From contig NZ_SPFO01000003.1 in NCBI RefSeq assembly GCF_005845035.1, positions 1 through 64,000 on the forward strand: 64,000 bases of DNA, read 5' to 3'. The DNA comes from Collinsella aerofaciens (GTDB lineage: Bacteria; Actinomycetota; Coriobacteriia; Coriobacteriales; Coriobacteriaceae). The position numbers and the translations under genes are program-made. The notes under the pieces were generated by a model. It did not search any database and was not told the DNA's origin. It saw only the letters and a list, made by a program, of their open reading frames with translations. Of the stretch, positions 46,691-54,750 are shown one piece after another (position 1 is the stretch's first letter; every line of letters begins with the position of its first letter).

Positions 46691-48622
46691 ATGAGGAAAA
46701 CTCACCCCGTCAACGCGCTCAAAAAGCTTGGCATAGGCCTCGCCTTTGGAGCTGCAACCATCATGTCCATGCCGACGTCTGCGCTCGCCTGCACGCAGAT
46801 CTACATGGGCGGCAAGCTCACGGCGGACGGCAACACGTACTACGGCCGCGCCGAGGACTTTGGCAAGCGCTATCTTAAGCACTACGGCATCGAACCTGCC
46901 CACGAACCTGGCTTTAAGTACAGCTCGATTGAATCTGCTTTTGAATACACTTCGAACAAGCCTACCTATCGCTACAGCTATGTACGCGACCACCCCTCCA
47001 ACTGGATGGGTCGCACCGACGCCTACTCCGAGGCCGGCATCAACGAGAAGGGCGTCTCCTGCTCCGCCACGCTAAGCACCTCCTATAACGAGGAGGCCGC
47101 TGCAGCAGACCTCATCGATGAGGAAGTGGGTCTGGGCGAGTACAGTTACGGCAGCATCATCCTGGGCGAGAGCGCCACGGCCCGCGAGGGCGTCGAGCTC
47201 CTCGGCAGCCTGATCGATGATCAAGGCGTCTGCACCAACGACCAGATCATCATCGCCGACAACAACGAGACCTGGCTGTTCGCCACACTTTCCGCCCATC
47301 AGTGGATCGCCATGAAGCTCGCTGACGACGTCGCGTCGCTCAACCCTAATATCGGGAGCCTCAACTACGATGTCGACCTCAATGACACCGAGAATTGCCT
47401 CCACTCTGAAAAGATCCAATCCATGCCCGAAGAAAAGGGTTTCGCCAAATACTCCGCTGACGGCAAATTCGATGTCGCCCAAACGTATGGCGAAAGCCTC
47501 GCCGATTCCGGCGTAAACCAGTGGTCCCGCTATGTACAAGGCCGCGATTATTTTGGTAGTCAGCTGACCGAAGGCACAGATTACGACATTATCACAGTAA
47601 AGGAGAAAGGAAAACCTGACCAAAAGGGAGCCATGGTCAGCGAAATCCAGCCCCTGTTCTTCAAGCCTGGCAAGTCTGGTTGGAGCACTTTCGAGTTGAT
47701 TCGCGCCTTCGGCAACCGCGGCGAGAACGTCCCTGGCCTCAACGCGAACACTGATGGTGTTTATTGCATCGGCAGCGAGCGCAACACCGAGATCAACCTC
47801 TTCCAGATTCGTCGCGGGTATGACCCCGAAGTCGCTACCATCCAGTGGGAAATGCTCTCCCGCGCCGCGTACTCCGTCGCCATCCCGTTGTACTCCGCTC
47901 TGATAACTGAGGTCAGCCCGTACTTCAGCGATCAGACCGTCTCCTTCGATCACTGCAAACAGACTGACGTCGTGTACAACGAGGAGCCCGAGAACTCAAT
48001 CAACTACGTCCTCATGGACATCAGCTCGCTCTGCTTTGAGAACCCTGACACCCTTGGTATCAGCGTCCGTGCCTACCTCGATGCGCTCCAGAACGAGCTC
48101 ATCGAGCAGAACAAGGAAGTTGACGCCGCCATGCTAGCCGAGACGACCACCGAGGGCCGCACTGCCCTGGCCAACAAGGCCGGCAAGGCTGCTACCGAGA
48201 ACACCTACAAGAAGTGCAAGGCCCTGCTCCAGGAGATGCGCGCCTATCAGAAGGCCGAAAACTTCGACCAGCCCTTCACCCCGAGCGACCTGAACACCGA
48301 GACCAACGGCCTCAAGGTGTCCATCACCTACGCCAAGGACGCTCTTGCCACCGACCCGGTAACCCCGGATCAGCCTGGTACTCCTGAGCAGCCCGGTACC
48401 CCCGAGCAGCCCGCTAAGCCCGAGCAGCCCACCACCAAGCCCGAGAAGCCTGGCAAGTCGGACACCACGACCACGGTAACCACCAACAAGACGAACACCA
48501 AGGGCGGCCTGCCCACCACCGGTGATCGTTTTGATGGCCGCATGGTGGCCGCATTCGCCATCGCTGGCGTTGCCGTCATCTCCGCGGGCGGTTACTTCCT
48601 CTACCGTCGCAATAAGGAGTAA
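46691..48622 (+). CDS. Cell-wall-anchored C69 family dipeptidase
   Basis: This secreted Ntn-hydrolase resembles the PepD/C69 dipeptidases. A basic signal peptide (KKLGIGLAFGAATIMSMP) is followed by ALAC; cleavage after Ala would expose Cys34 as the N-terminal nucleophile, as the family requires. The catalytic domain spans about 34-480, a helical region about 480-555, then a Pro-rich spacer with EQPGTPEQP-type repeats. The C-terminus has the sortase motif LPTTG, a hydrophobic segment, and YRRNKE. Length is 643 residues. It would digest peptides at the cell surface. Confidence 0.92.
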   Translation: MRKTHPVNALKKLGIGLAFGAATIMSMPTSALACTQIYMGGKLTADGNTYYGRAEDFGKRYLKHYGIEPAHEPGFKYSSIESAFEYTSNKPTYRYSYVRDHPSNWMGRTDAYSEAGINEKGVSCSATLSTSYNEEAAAADLIDEEVGLGEYSYGSIILGESATAREGVELLGSLIDDQGVCTNDQIIIADNNETWLFATLSAHQWIAMKLADDVASLNPNIGSLNYDVDLNDTENCLHSEKIQSMPEEKGFAKYSADGKFDVAQTYGESLADSGVNQWSRYVQGRDYFGSQLTEGTDYDIITVKEKGKPDQKGAMVSEIQPLFFKPGKSGWSTFELIRAFGNRGENVPGLNANTDGVYCIGSERNTEINLFQIRRGYDPEVATIQWEMLSRAAYSVAIPLYSALITEVSPYFSDQTVSFDHCKQTDVVYNEEPENSINYVLMDISSLCFENPDTLGISVRAYLDALQNELIEQNKEVDAAMLAETTTEGRTALANKAGKAATENTYKKCKALLQEMRAYQKAENFDQPFTPSDLNTETNGLKVSITYAKDALATDPVTPDQPGTPEQPGTPEQPAKPEQPTTKPEKPGKSDTTTTVTTNKTNTKGGLPTTGDRFDGRMVAAFAIAGVAVISAGGYFLYRRNKE

Positions 48623-48685
48623 CGTCTTAGCTGAGCGGACAAGGCAGCAATGGCAGCCTCGCCCGCTCAGCCCGCTCTTTTGACC

Positions 48686-48724
48686 GGCGGGAAACCCGCC
48701 TGAAATCTTTTTAAAAAAGATTTC
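48686..48724 (+). terminator. Terminator of the C69 peptidase gene
   Basis: GGCGGG-AAA-CCCGCC is followed by TGAAATCTTTTT, and a second palindrome GAAATCTTTTT/AAAAAGATTTC abuts it. Confidence 0.65.
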
Positions 48725-48742
48725 CCCGCACACACTTTGCTG

Positions 48743-48751
48743 TGCTATAGT
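48743..48751 (+). promoter_or_regulatory. Extended -10 promoter of the trp-type leader
   Basis: TGCTATAGT is an extended -10 element (TGnTATAGT form) about 60 bases before the leader peptide. No clear -35 box is seen. Confidence 0.45.
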
Positions 48752-48809
48752 GCAGCGCAACAGCAACAAGGTGCGACCGCGCCACGGCATCATGAAAGGA
48801 GCCACCGAC

Positions 48810-48878
48810 ATGAAGAACACGATGAAGTCTCTCAACAACTGGTGGTGGCGTGATGCGAATACGATCGGTCGACAGTGA
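48810..48878 (+). CDS. trpL: Trp leader peptide with three tandem Trp codons
   Basis: A 22-codon ORF reads MKNTMKSLNNWWWRDANTIG, then RQ, then TGA. AAAGGAG lies eight bases upstream. Three adjacent TGG codons followed by Arg are the hallmark of actinobacterial trp leader peptides. Ribosome stalling at these codons under Trp shortage would alter folding of the following RNA. It precedes a terminator hairpin and an ECF transporter operon. Confidence 0.85.
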   Translation: MKNTMKSLNNWWWRDANTIGRQ

Positions 48879-48950
48879 GTCCCTCACGCCTGCTTTTGCG
48901 CTCTAGGTGATTGGAAGGCCTCCGGTTTCGACCGGGGGCCTTTTTCTATC
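48846..48950 (+). promoter_or_regulatory. Transcription attenuator downstream of the trp leader
   Basis: A pause-type pairing joins GGCGTGA (48847-48853, right after the Trp codons) to TCACGCC (48884-48890). A terminator hairpin GGCCTCCGGT-TTCG-ACCGGGGGCC (48917-48940) is followed by TTTTTCTAT. The layout of leader ORF, early stem and U-tailed terminator is that of amino-acid attenuation. A clean antiterminator stem is less obvious; TCA-CCT/AGGTGA pairing is one option. Confidence 0.7.
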
Positions 48951-49023
48951 TCGAGCCCGATCGCATTCGCATCACGCGCCTCCGTTTTTCTCTTACACTC
49001 CCCTTTTTGAAAGGATTTTCACC

Positions 49024-49599
49024 ATGTCTCAGAACACCACCGCCACCGCCCAGCCCCGCACCGTCCAGACCGCCGACCGCGGCAAACTCGATGTCCGTGC
49101 CCTCGTCCTGCTCGCCATCCTGCTCGCCGCCGGCTTCATCCTCAACTTCACCGTCGGCAAGGCAGTCTCGAGCATTTCGGGCGGTATGATCAGCCCCGAG
49201 TTCATCATCTCGGCCTTCTGCCTCACCATTCTGGTCGTTCGCCCCAACATCGGTCAGGCACTCGTCATTGGCCTCATCTCGGCTGCCGTGATCCAGATCA
49301 CCACCACTTCGCCGTTCGTCGATTTTGCCGCCGAGGGCATCGCCGCCATGCTCATGGCCGGCATCGTCAACGCCGCCGGCAAGAACGGTCAGGTCAAGCC
49401 CGCCATCGCCATTGTTGCAACCTTCCTGACCACCTTTGTCTCCGGCGTCATCTTCATGGTCATCAAGATGGCCATGCTCGGCGTGGTAGGCGAGCTCGCC
49501 GCCGCCATGCTGCCCGTCGTTGCCATGACCGCCGTCTTTAACGCCATTCTGGTCGGCGCCCTCTACCTGCCCATCCAGAAGGCTCTTAGACTCAACTAA
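49024..49599 (+). CDS. ECF transporter S component, putative tryptophan-specific (TrpP-like)
   Basis: The protein has 191 residues with about six hydrophobic segments and no ATP-binding site, consistent with an ECF substrate-binding (S) subunit; the size and topology resemble TrpP. The start at 49024 follows AAAGGA. The frame is open upstream through the attenuator, but that extension is not translated as a protein. Tryptophan specificity is inferred from the trp-type leader immediately upstream and from the ECF A and T genes downstream. Confidence 0.78.
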   Translation: MSQNTTATAQPRTVQTADRGKLDVRALVLLAILLAAGFILNFTVGKAVSSISGGMISPEFIISAFCLTILVVRPNIGQALVIGLISAAVIQITTTSPFVDFAAEGIAAMLMAGIVNAAGKNGQVKPAIAIVATFLTTFVSGVIFMVIKMAMLGVVGELAAAMLPVVAMTAVFNAILVGALYLPIQKALRLN

Positions 49600-49605
49600 C
49601 CCGCT

Positions 49606-49708
49606 CGGCTTTACGAGCCACCCCATCTTGGCGTTCATTCGTCGCTCGCGTACCCAAGTACGCTTCGCTCCTCTTTCTCGCGCCAACCTGGGGCCCCTCG
49701 TAAAGCCG
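49606..49708. repeat. Nested inverted-repeat element between ECF S and A genes
   Basis: CGGCTTTACGAG pairs with CTCGTAAAGCCG (12 bp), then CCCCA with TGGGG and TTGGCG with CGCCAA, with an inner GCGTAC-CCAA-GTACGC hairpin. It lies 6 bases after the S-component stop. It could act as a partial terminator or stability element. Confidence 0.6.
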
Positions 49709-49753
49709 TCTCCGTGCTTCACCACCAAAAACTGTCCCAAACGACTAGCTTTT

Positions 49754-49793
49754 GGGGACGTTCTTAAACGACTAGTCATTAAAGAACGTCCCC
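49754..49793. repeat. 40-base palindrome before the ECF ATPase gene
   Basis: GGGGACGTTCTT pairs with AAGAACGTCCCC (12 bp perfect), with GACTAGTC palindromic at the centre. A partial copy, CAAACGACTAGC, precedes it. It starts about 60 bases before the ATPase ATG. Confidence 0.6.
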
Positions 49794-49813
49794 AATGACT
49801 ATGAAAGGTATCC

Positions 49814-51565
49814 ATGGAAACGATCATCAACGTCGACGATGTCTCGTTCTCCTATGGCACGCAGACCGAGCAGGCGCTCAGCCACATCTCGCTCAGCGTG
49901 AACAAGGGAGATTTCATCGGCATCATCGGGCCCTCGGGCGCCGGCAAGTCCACGCTTGCCGCCTGCCTGTCAGGTGCCGTGCCCCACCACTACACCGGCG
50001 CGTTCTTTGGGTCCGTCATGGTTGACGGCCATGACACCTGCGAGGTCTCGCTGACCGACGTGTCACAGATCGTCGGCAGCGTGCTGCAGGATATCGACAC
50101 GCAGATGGTCGCCTCGGTCGTCGAGGACGAGATGCTCTTTGGCCTCGAGAACTTTGGCGTTCCCCACGACCAGATCGAGCAGCGCGTGAGCGAAACGCTC
50201 GAGACCGTCGGCATCAGCGACCTGCGCGACCGCGAGATCGCCACCCTCTCGGGCGGACAGAAGCAAAAGGTAGCCATCGCCGCCATCCTCGCCATGCGTC
50301 CGCGCGTCTTGGTTCTCGACGAGCCCACCGCGGCACTCGACCCCGCCAGCTCCACATTGGTCTTCGAGACGCTGCGTGAGGCAAACCGCGCACTTGAAAT
50401 CACCATCGTCGTTGTTGAGCAAAAGGTCGCCCTGCTCTCGGAGTACTGCAACCGCGTGCTCGTGCTCAACCATGGCGAAATCGCGCTGCAGGGCGAGCCA
50501 CACGAGGTCTTCGCACGCACCGACGAGCTTCGCACCATCGGCGTCGATTGTCCGCGCGTCACGCGCATCTTCAACAGCCTCGAGACCGATGGCTTGGTAA
50601 GCGGCACGCCCTGTCTGGATGTCGACGAGGCAGAACGCCTAATCACGGAAATCGTCGACCCCGACCGTGCGACAAGCGACACCCGGGCGCCCGCAGGCTC
50701 CCCGCACGCGCCATCGCTGCGCCCGCATGCGAAAGACGCCGAGCCGGTGCTCACCTTTGACCATGTCGAATTTTCCTACCCCCATGGAGGCGCCGCCGTT
50801 CACGACCTCAACTTGACGCTCTACCCCGGCGAGCTCGTGGGCATTGTCGGCCAAAACGGAGCCGGCAAAACCACGCTCACCAAACTGCTCACGGGTTTGC
50901 TCAAGCCCGCATCGGGCAGCGTACGCGTTACGGGCTTGGACACGGCATCGGTTCCCACGAGCCGCATCGCACGCGAAGTGGCAACGCTTTTCCAGAACCC
51001 CGACCGCCAAATCTGCAAAGACACCGTGCTCGACGAGGTCGCCTTTGGTCTAGAACTTGCCGGCATCGACCGCGCCGAAGCCCTGCGTCGCGCCCAGCTC
51101 GTCATCGACCGCTTTGGCTTGCCGGCCGACGAGGCGCCCTTCTCGCTCTCGCGCGGCCAGCGACAAATGGTGGCGCTTGCCTCCGTCGTAGTGGTTGAGC
51201 CCAAGATCGTCGTGCTCGACGAGCCCACGAGCGGCCTTGATTACCGCGAGTGCATGACCGTCATGGAAACGGTGCGTACCATGGCCGAGCGCGGTTGCGC
51301 CGTTATCATGGTCTGCCACGATATGGAAGTCGTCTCCGACTTTGCCGAGCGCATTGTGGTAATGGCCGACGGTCGCATCCTCGACCGCGGCCGCACGCAC
51401 GAGCTATTCTCGAACATCGATCTCATGCGGCGTGCCTACGTGGAGCCTCCTCAGGTTATTGAACTCTCGCGCCGTCTGGCATCTTCCGTCTCGCCCGCTT
51501 TTGCGCAGGTGAGCGAGGTCACCGATGTCGTTCGAATTACCAAGGAGATGGTCCACCGTGGTTAA
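49814..51565 (+). CDS. ECF transporter ATPase with two fused ABC domains
   Basis: This energy-coupling factor ATPase carries both ABC domains in one 583-residue chain. Domain 1 has GPSGAGKST, LSGGQKQKV and LVLDEPTAALDP. Domain 2, from about residue 310, has GQNGAGKTT, a variant signature LSRGQRQMV and VVLDEPTSGLD. ECF modules more often use two separate A proteins (EcfA and EcfA'). AAAGG lies five bases upstream of the ATG. The stop overlaps the EcfT start by eight bases. Confidence 0.93.
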   Translation: METIINVDDVSFSYGTQTEQALSHISLSVNKGDFIGIIGPSGAGKSTLAACLSGAVPHHYTGAFFGSVMVDGHDTCEVSLTDVSQIVGSVLQDIDTQMVASVVEDEMLFGLENFGVPHDQIEQRVSETLETVGISDLRDREIATLSGGQKQKVAIAAILAMRPRVLVLDEPTAALDPASSTLVFETLREANRALEITIVVVEQKVALLSEYCNRVLVLNHGEIALQGEPHEVFARTDELRTIGVDCPRVTRIFNSLETDGLVSGTPCLDVDEAERLITEIVDPDRATSDTRAPAGSPHAPSLRPHAKDAEPVLTFDHVEFSYPHGGAAVHDLNLTLYPGELVGIVGQNGAGKTTLTKLLTGLLKPASGSVRVTGLDTASVPTSRIAREVATLFQNPDRQICKDTVLDEVAFGLELAGIDRAEALRRAQLVIDRFGLPADEAPFSLSRGQRQMVALASVVVVEPKIVVLDEPTSGLDYRECMTVMETVRTMAERGCAVIMVCHDMEVVSDFAERIVVMADGRILDRGRTHELFSNIDLMRRAYVEPPQVIELSRRLASSVSPAFAQVSEVTDVVRITKEMVHRG

Positions 51566-52304
51566 CATCATCGACTACATGCCGGGCGATACGCTGCTGC
51601 ATCGCCTGAATCCCGTCGTCAAACTGGGCCTCGCTGCCGCCATCATCGTCGGCATCTTCTTGTCCGACACCTACGTGGCGCTACTGGGCTTTTTGGCACT
51701 CACCCTTGCGCTGGCTGCCTATGCCGGCGTCGTCGACCGTCTGTTCTCGCTGCTCAAGTTGCTGATTCCGCTCGCGCTTATCATGCTGGTGCTCCAGCTG
51801 GCCTTTATGCGTGATGGCAACGTGGTATGGGGTTTTATCACCGACACGGGCCTCATCACAGGATCGAAGGCCTGCCTGCGCCTGCTGGGTGTGGCGTTAC
51901 CACTCATCCTCATGCTCATGGTGACCAAGCTCAACGACCTTGCCAACGCCTGCGTCGAGGTGCTGCACGTGCCGTATCGCTATGCTTTCACTTTTACCAC
52001 GGCGCTGCGCTTCGTGCCGGTGTTTGGTCAAGAGATGAACGCCATCATGGAGGCGCAGACCGCACGCGGCGTCGAGTACGACACCAAGAACCCCATCAAG
52101 AAGCTTAAGCTCATGCTGCCACTGTGCGTGCCGCTGCTCATCTCGAGCGTGGGCAAGACCGATGCCACAGCCTTGGCGGCAGAACAGCGCGGCTTCTATC
52201 TGCGTACGCGCGCCAGCTCGTACAAGCGCTACCCCATCAAGGGCCTAGACATCGCCGTGCTCATCGTCAGCATCGCGCTCATCGCCATCGGCTTCCTGTT
52301 CTAG
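51558..52304 (+). CDS. ecfT: ECF transporter transmembrane T component
   Basis: EcfT is the membrane coupling subunit linking the ATPase to the S component. The protein has about five hydrophobic segments and the coupling motif EAQTARG, with a second AEQRG. The start is GTG at 51558, overlapping the ATPase stop by eight bases, with AAGGAG about ten bases upstream. Length is 248 residues. Confidence 0.9.
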   Translation: MVNIIDYMPGDTLLHRLNPVVKLGLAAAIIVGIFLSDTYVALLGFLALTLALAAYAGVVDRLFSLLKLLIPLALIMLVLQLAFMRDGNVVWGFITDTGLITGSKACLRLLGVALPLILMLMVTKLNDLANACVEVLHVPYRYAFTFTTALRFVPVFGQEMNAIMEAQTARGVEYDTKNPIKKLKLMLPLCVPLLISSVGKTDATALAAEQRGFYLRTRASSYKRYPIKGLDIAVLIVSIALIAIGFLF

Positions 52305-52330
52305 TTCACCACTGACAGCAACCGCCCAAC

Positions 52331-52372
52331 GCAAAAGGCCTCGGCTCGCACCAAACGAGCCGAGGCCTTACT
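52331..52372. terminator. Bidirectional terminator of ECF operon and racemase gene
   Basis: A 14-bp perfect stem, AAGGCCTCGGCTCG/CGAGCCGAGGCCTT, has A residues before it and T-containing sequence after it. It separates two convergent units. Confidence 0.85.
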
Positions 52373-52398
52373 GTTTCACCAGATAAAACCTACCAAAA

Positions 52399-52428
52399 TT
52401 AACCTGTCCCTTTTTGACAGGTCGGAAG
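52399..52428. repeat. Short GACCTGTC/GACAGGTT palindrome
   Basis: AACCTGTCCCTTTTTGACAGGTC forms an 8-bp inverted repeat just downstream of the racemase stop. It resembles the other small GTCCC-containing palindromes in this window. Confidence 0.4.
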
Positions 52429-53175
52429 CTAGAGGCGGTAGGGGGCACCGCTACGGATGATGGATTCGCGCACCAGGACATCCATGGCGTCGAGGGTGAT
52501 CTCGGGCATCTCTCGGTACTTCTGCAGCACCGAGAGCTCGGTGCAGGCCAGAATGACGCGGTCGCAGCCGCTACGGGCGAACTCCCACATCACGCGGTCG
52601 AACTTATCCATATCGGGCTCACGTCCGGCCTTCACATCATCGTAGATAAGCGACATCACATCGTTCTGACGTTTCTCGCTGGGATAGACGACCTCAACAC
52701 CCGCAGCCTTACATTCGCGGCCGTAGACGCCCGCGCCCACGGTGCCATCGGTGCCCATGATGCCGATCTTATGCACCGGCTCGGCCGGCACACTCAGGTT
52801 GGGGTCGAACTCGCACTCCCCCATCACCGCACCCGCAAGGGCATAACGAACCGACTCACGCGGCATGTGGATAATCGGCACCTTCGTAAACGACTGGATC
52901 TGGTCGTAGAAGTAGTGCGACGTGTTGCAGGGAATGGCAATGTGCGCACAGCCCAGCGACTCGAGTGCCCGGGCACACTCTTTCATGGTCGCCAGCAGCT
53001 TGGCATGCTCGCCGGTCTTAATGGCCAGCGTGCGGTCGGGCATGGTCGACTTGGAGAGCACCACCATGTCGATATGTTCCTGATCGCAGGCAGCAGCCGT
53101 ATGACGCACCACTTGGTCGTAGTAATACGACGTGGCCTCGGCGCCCATGCCGCCGATAACTCCCAGCTTTTCCAT
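52429..53175 (-). CDS. Aspartate/glutamate racemase family protein
   Basis: This is a cofactor-independent two-cysteine racemase. It begins MEKLGVIGGMGAEATSYYY. The paired catalytic Cys residues lie in IPCNTSHYF and LACTELSVL. Length is 248 residues from the ATG at 53175, which has AAGGAGG upstream; a longer frame lacks a signal. It follows the D-Asp ligase gene by 84 bases, so production of D-aspartate for the cell wall is the natural reading. Confidence 0.92.
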   Translation of the reverse strand: MEKLGVIGGMGAEATSYYYDQVVRHTAAACDQEHIDMVVLSKSTMPDRTLAIKTGEHAKLLATMKECARALESLGCAHIAIPCNTSHYFYDQIQSFTKVPIIHMPRESVRYALAGAVMGECEFDPNLSVPAEPVHKIGIMGTDGTVGAGVYGRECKAAGVEVVYPSEKRQNDVMSLIYDDVKAGREPDMDKFDRVMWEFARSGCDRVILACTELSVLQKYREMPEITLDAMDVLVRESIIRSGAPYRL

Positions 53176-53259
53176 CGCCGCCTCCTTGGTGACGCTTGCG
53201 CAATTGCGCGTATCATACCCGCGCCCGCCCGATGCAAACCGGACGGGCGCCGCGCTCAT

Positions 53260-54516
53260 CTACTTGTAATACGTCTTGAACAGCTTAAAGTGGCGCAGCT
53301 TGGTGTGCCACATGCGCAGCCAGCGGTTAAAGACAAAGTCGCCCTTCATAAACGAAGGGTCGGCGCCCTTGCCTTCCTTGTCCAGGCGATGCACCTTAGC
53401 GCGCAGCTCGGGATCCTTGACGTACTTGTCGACGACGCCCATGGGGACGACCATCCACAGGGCCTCGTCCTGAGCCGTCACAAACTCCGGCTCAAACGGA
53501 CGGTTGAACACATACTCGTCCACCACATACTTGGCAACGTTAAAGCCGCTGTTGGTAACGTAGTAGTTGCTGCGGCCCTGGCGCGTGTTGAAATCGAAGA
53601 ACTTAAACGAGCCGTCGCGCTCGTCGTACTTAACGTCAAAGTTGGAATAGCCCACAAAGTGAAGGTCCTCGAGCAGCTTGCGCACGCCGCCCATGAGCTC
53701 GTCGTTGGGCTCGGTAATGATACAGGCATGGTTGCCGACACCGTGGGGCTGATGCTCCTCGAGCAGCACATGGCCCAGGCACATCATGCGCACCTTGCCG
53801 TTGCGGTCGGAATAGCTGGTGAGCACGCGCATGTACTCGTCGTTGCCGGGCACGCGATCCTGCAAGATCAGATCGTCGGTGTAGCCGCTGGCATACGAAT
53901 CGCGAATAACCTGTTCCAGCTCGGCGCGGTCGGCAATATCATAGGCCTTCTTCTGGCCCTCGAACTCGTGCTGCCACCACATGATGCCGTCAGAAGGCTT
54001 CAGAATCATCGGGTAAGGAAAATCGATCTGGTCGAGCACTTCGGCAGGCGCCTCACCCTGGGCATTGAGCATCGCCTTGGTAAAGGTAAACGTGTGCGGA
54101 TAGGGCACGCCATGCTTCTCGCACAGCTCGTAGAAGATCTCCTTCTTCTGACACTGTTCAAGCATGCTATAGGGAGCGTAAGGCGCGACGATGTTATCCG
54201 CCAACTCATGGGCATCCTTGGCCTGAGCCACGAGGGCAACATAGTTATCGCCACAGCCCACAAGGACAATCGTCTTGTCGGCATGCGCTTGGGCAATGCC
54301 GTTGACGGTTTTGAGCATCACGGGCATGGTATCGATATCCACGTTGGGCGTGTAGTCGATAATCTGGCTGCGGTACGCAGGGCCCGTCTGGTACTTGCCA
54401 AAGACCAGACTCTTGACCTGGTACTCCTCGTAGAAGGCGCGCGCCACCGAGTAGGCGTTGATGTCGCCACCGAGCAGCACGGGGATGAACTCGCGCTCTG
54501 TAAACTGCAATGCCAT
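53260..54516 (-). CDS. ATP-grasp ligase, putative D-aspartate ligase (Aslfm-like)
   Basis: This is a 418-residue ATP-grasp enzyme. FPYPMILKPSDGIMWW, DLILQDRVPGNDEYMRV, GYSNFDVKYDERDGSF and FFDFNTRQGRSNYYVT form the nucleotide and metal sites. The sequence resembles the Enterococcus faecium enzyme that adds D-Asp to the third residue of peptidoglycan precursors. Pairing with an aspartate racemase supports a D-Asp interpeptide bridge, which implies Lys or Orn rather than DAP at position 3. AGGAAG lies five bases before the ATG. Confidence 0.82.
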   Translation of the reverse strand: MALQFTEREFIPVLLGGDINAYSVARAFYEEYQVKSLVFGKYQTGPAYRSQIIDYTPNVDIDTMPVMLKTVNGIAQAHADKTIVLVGCGDNYVALVAQAKDAHELADNIVAPYAPYSMLEQCQKKEIFYELCEKHGVPYPHTFTFTKAMLNAQGEAPAEVLDQIDFPYPMILKPSDGIMWWQHEFEGQKKAYDIADRAELEQVIRDSYASGYTDDLILQDRVPGNDEYMRVLTSYSDRNGKVRMMCLGHVLLEEHQPHGVGNHACIITEPNDELMGGVRKLLEDLHFVGYSNFDVKYDERDGSFKFFDFNTRQGRSNYYVTNSGFNVAKYVVDEYVFNRPFEPEFVTAQDEALWMVVPMGVVDKYVKDPELRAKVHRLDKEGKGADPSFMKGDFVFNRWLRMWHTKLRHFKLFKTYYK

Positions 54517-54750
54517 GGAAACTTCCTATCATGAACTGCCCACACAACGGGCGGTCTTTGCGCAACTGATTTATTCTAGCGTGCCAAGCCGCCGGCGCCC
54601 AAAGCTCCACCGTATCTATGGCAATCGACGTAATCGTCCAGCACGAAGGCCAGCACGAAGACGGCGCTCACCGTTGTATGACAATGGGCAATGAACCTAC
54701 CATTGTTGTAGGATTCAGTGTATTGACATCCTCGAGCGAAAGGCGCGCAC

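Noticed and set aside
48907..49023. An N-terminal extension of the ECF S component through the attenuator
   Set aside because: The frame is open but crosses the terminator hairpin and T tract; the ATG at 49024 has its own AAAGGA and gives a normal S-component start.
52414..54534. A 706-codon plus-strand frame opposite the racemase and D-Asp ligase genes
   Set aside because: It spans two unrelated genes and their spacer on the other strand and has His/Val/Leu-rich shadow composition.
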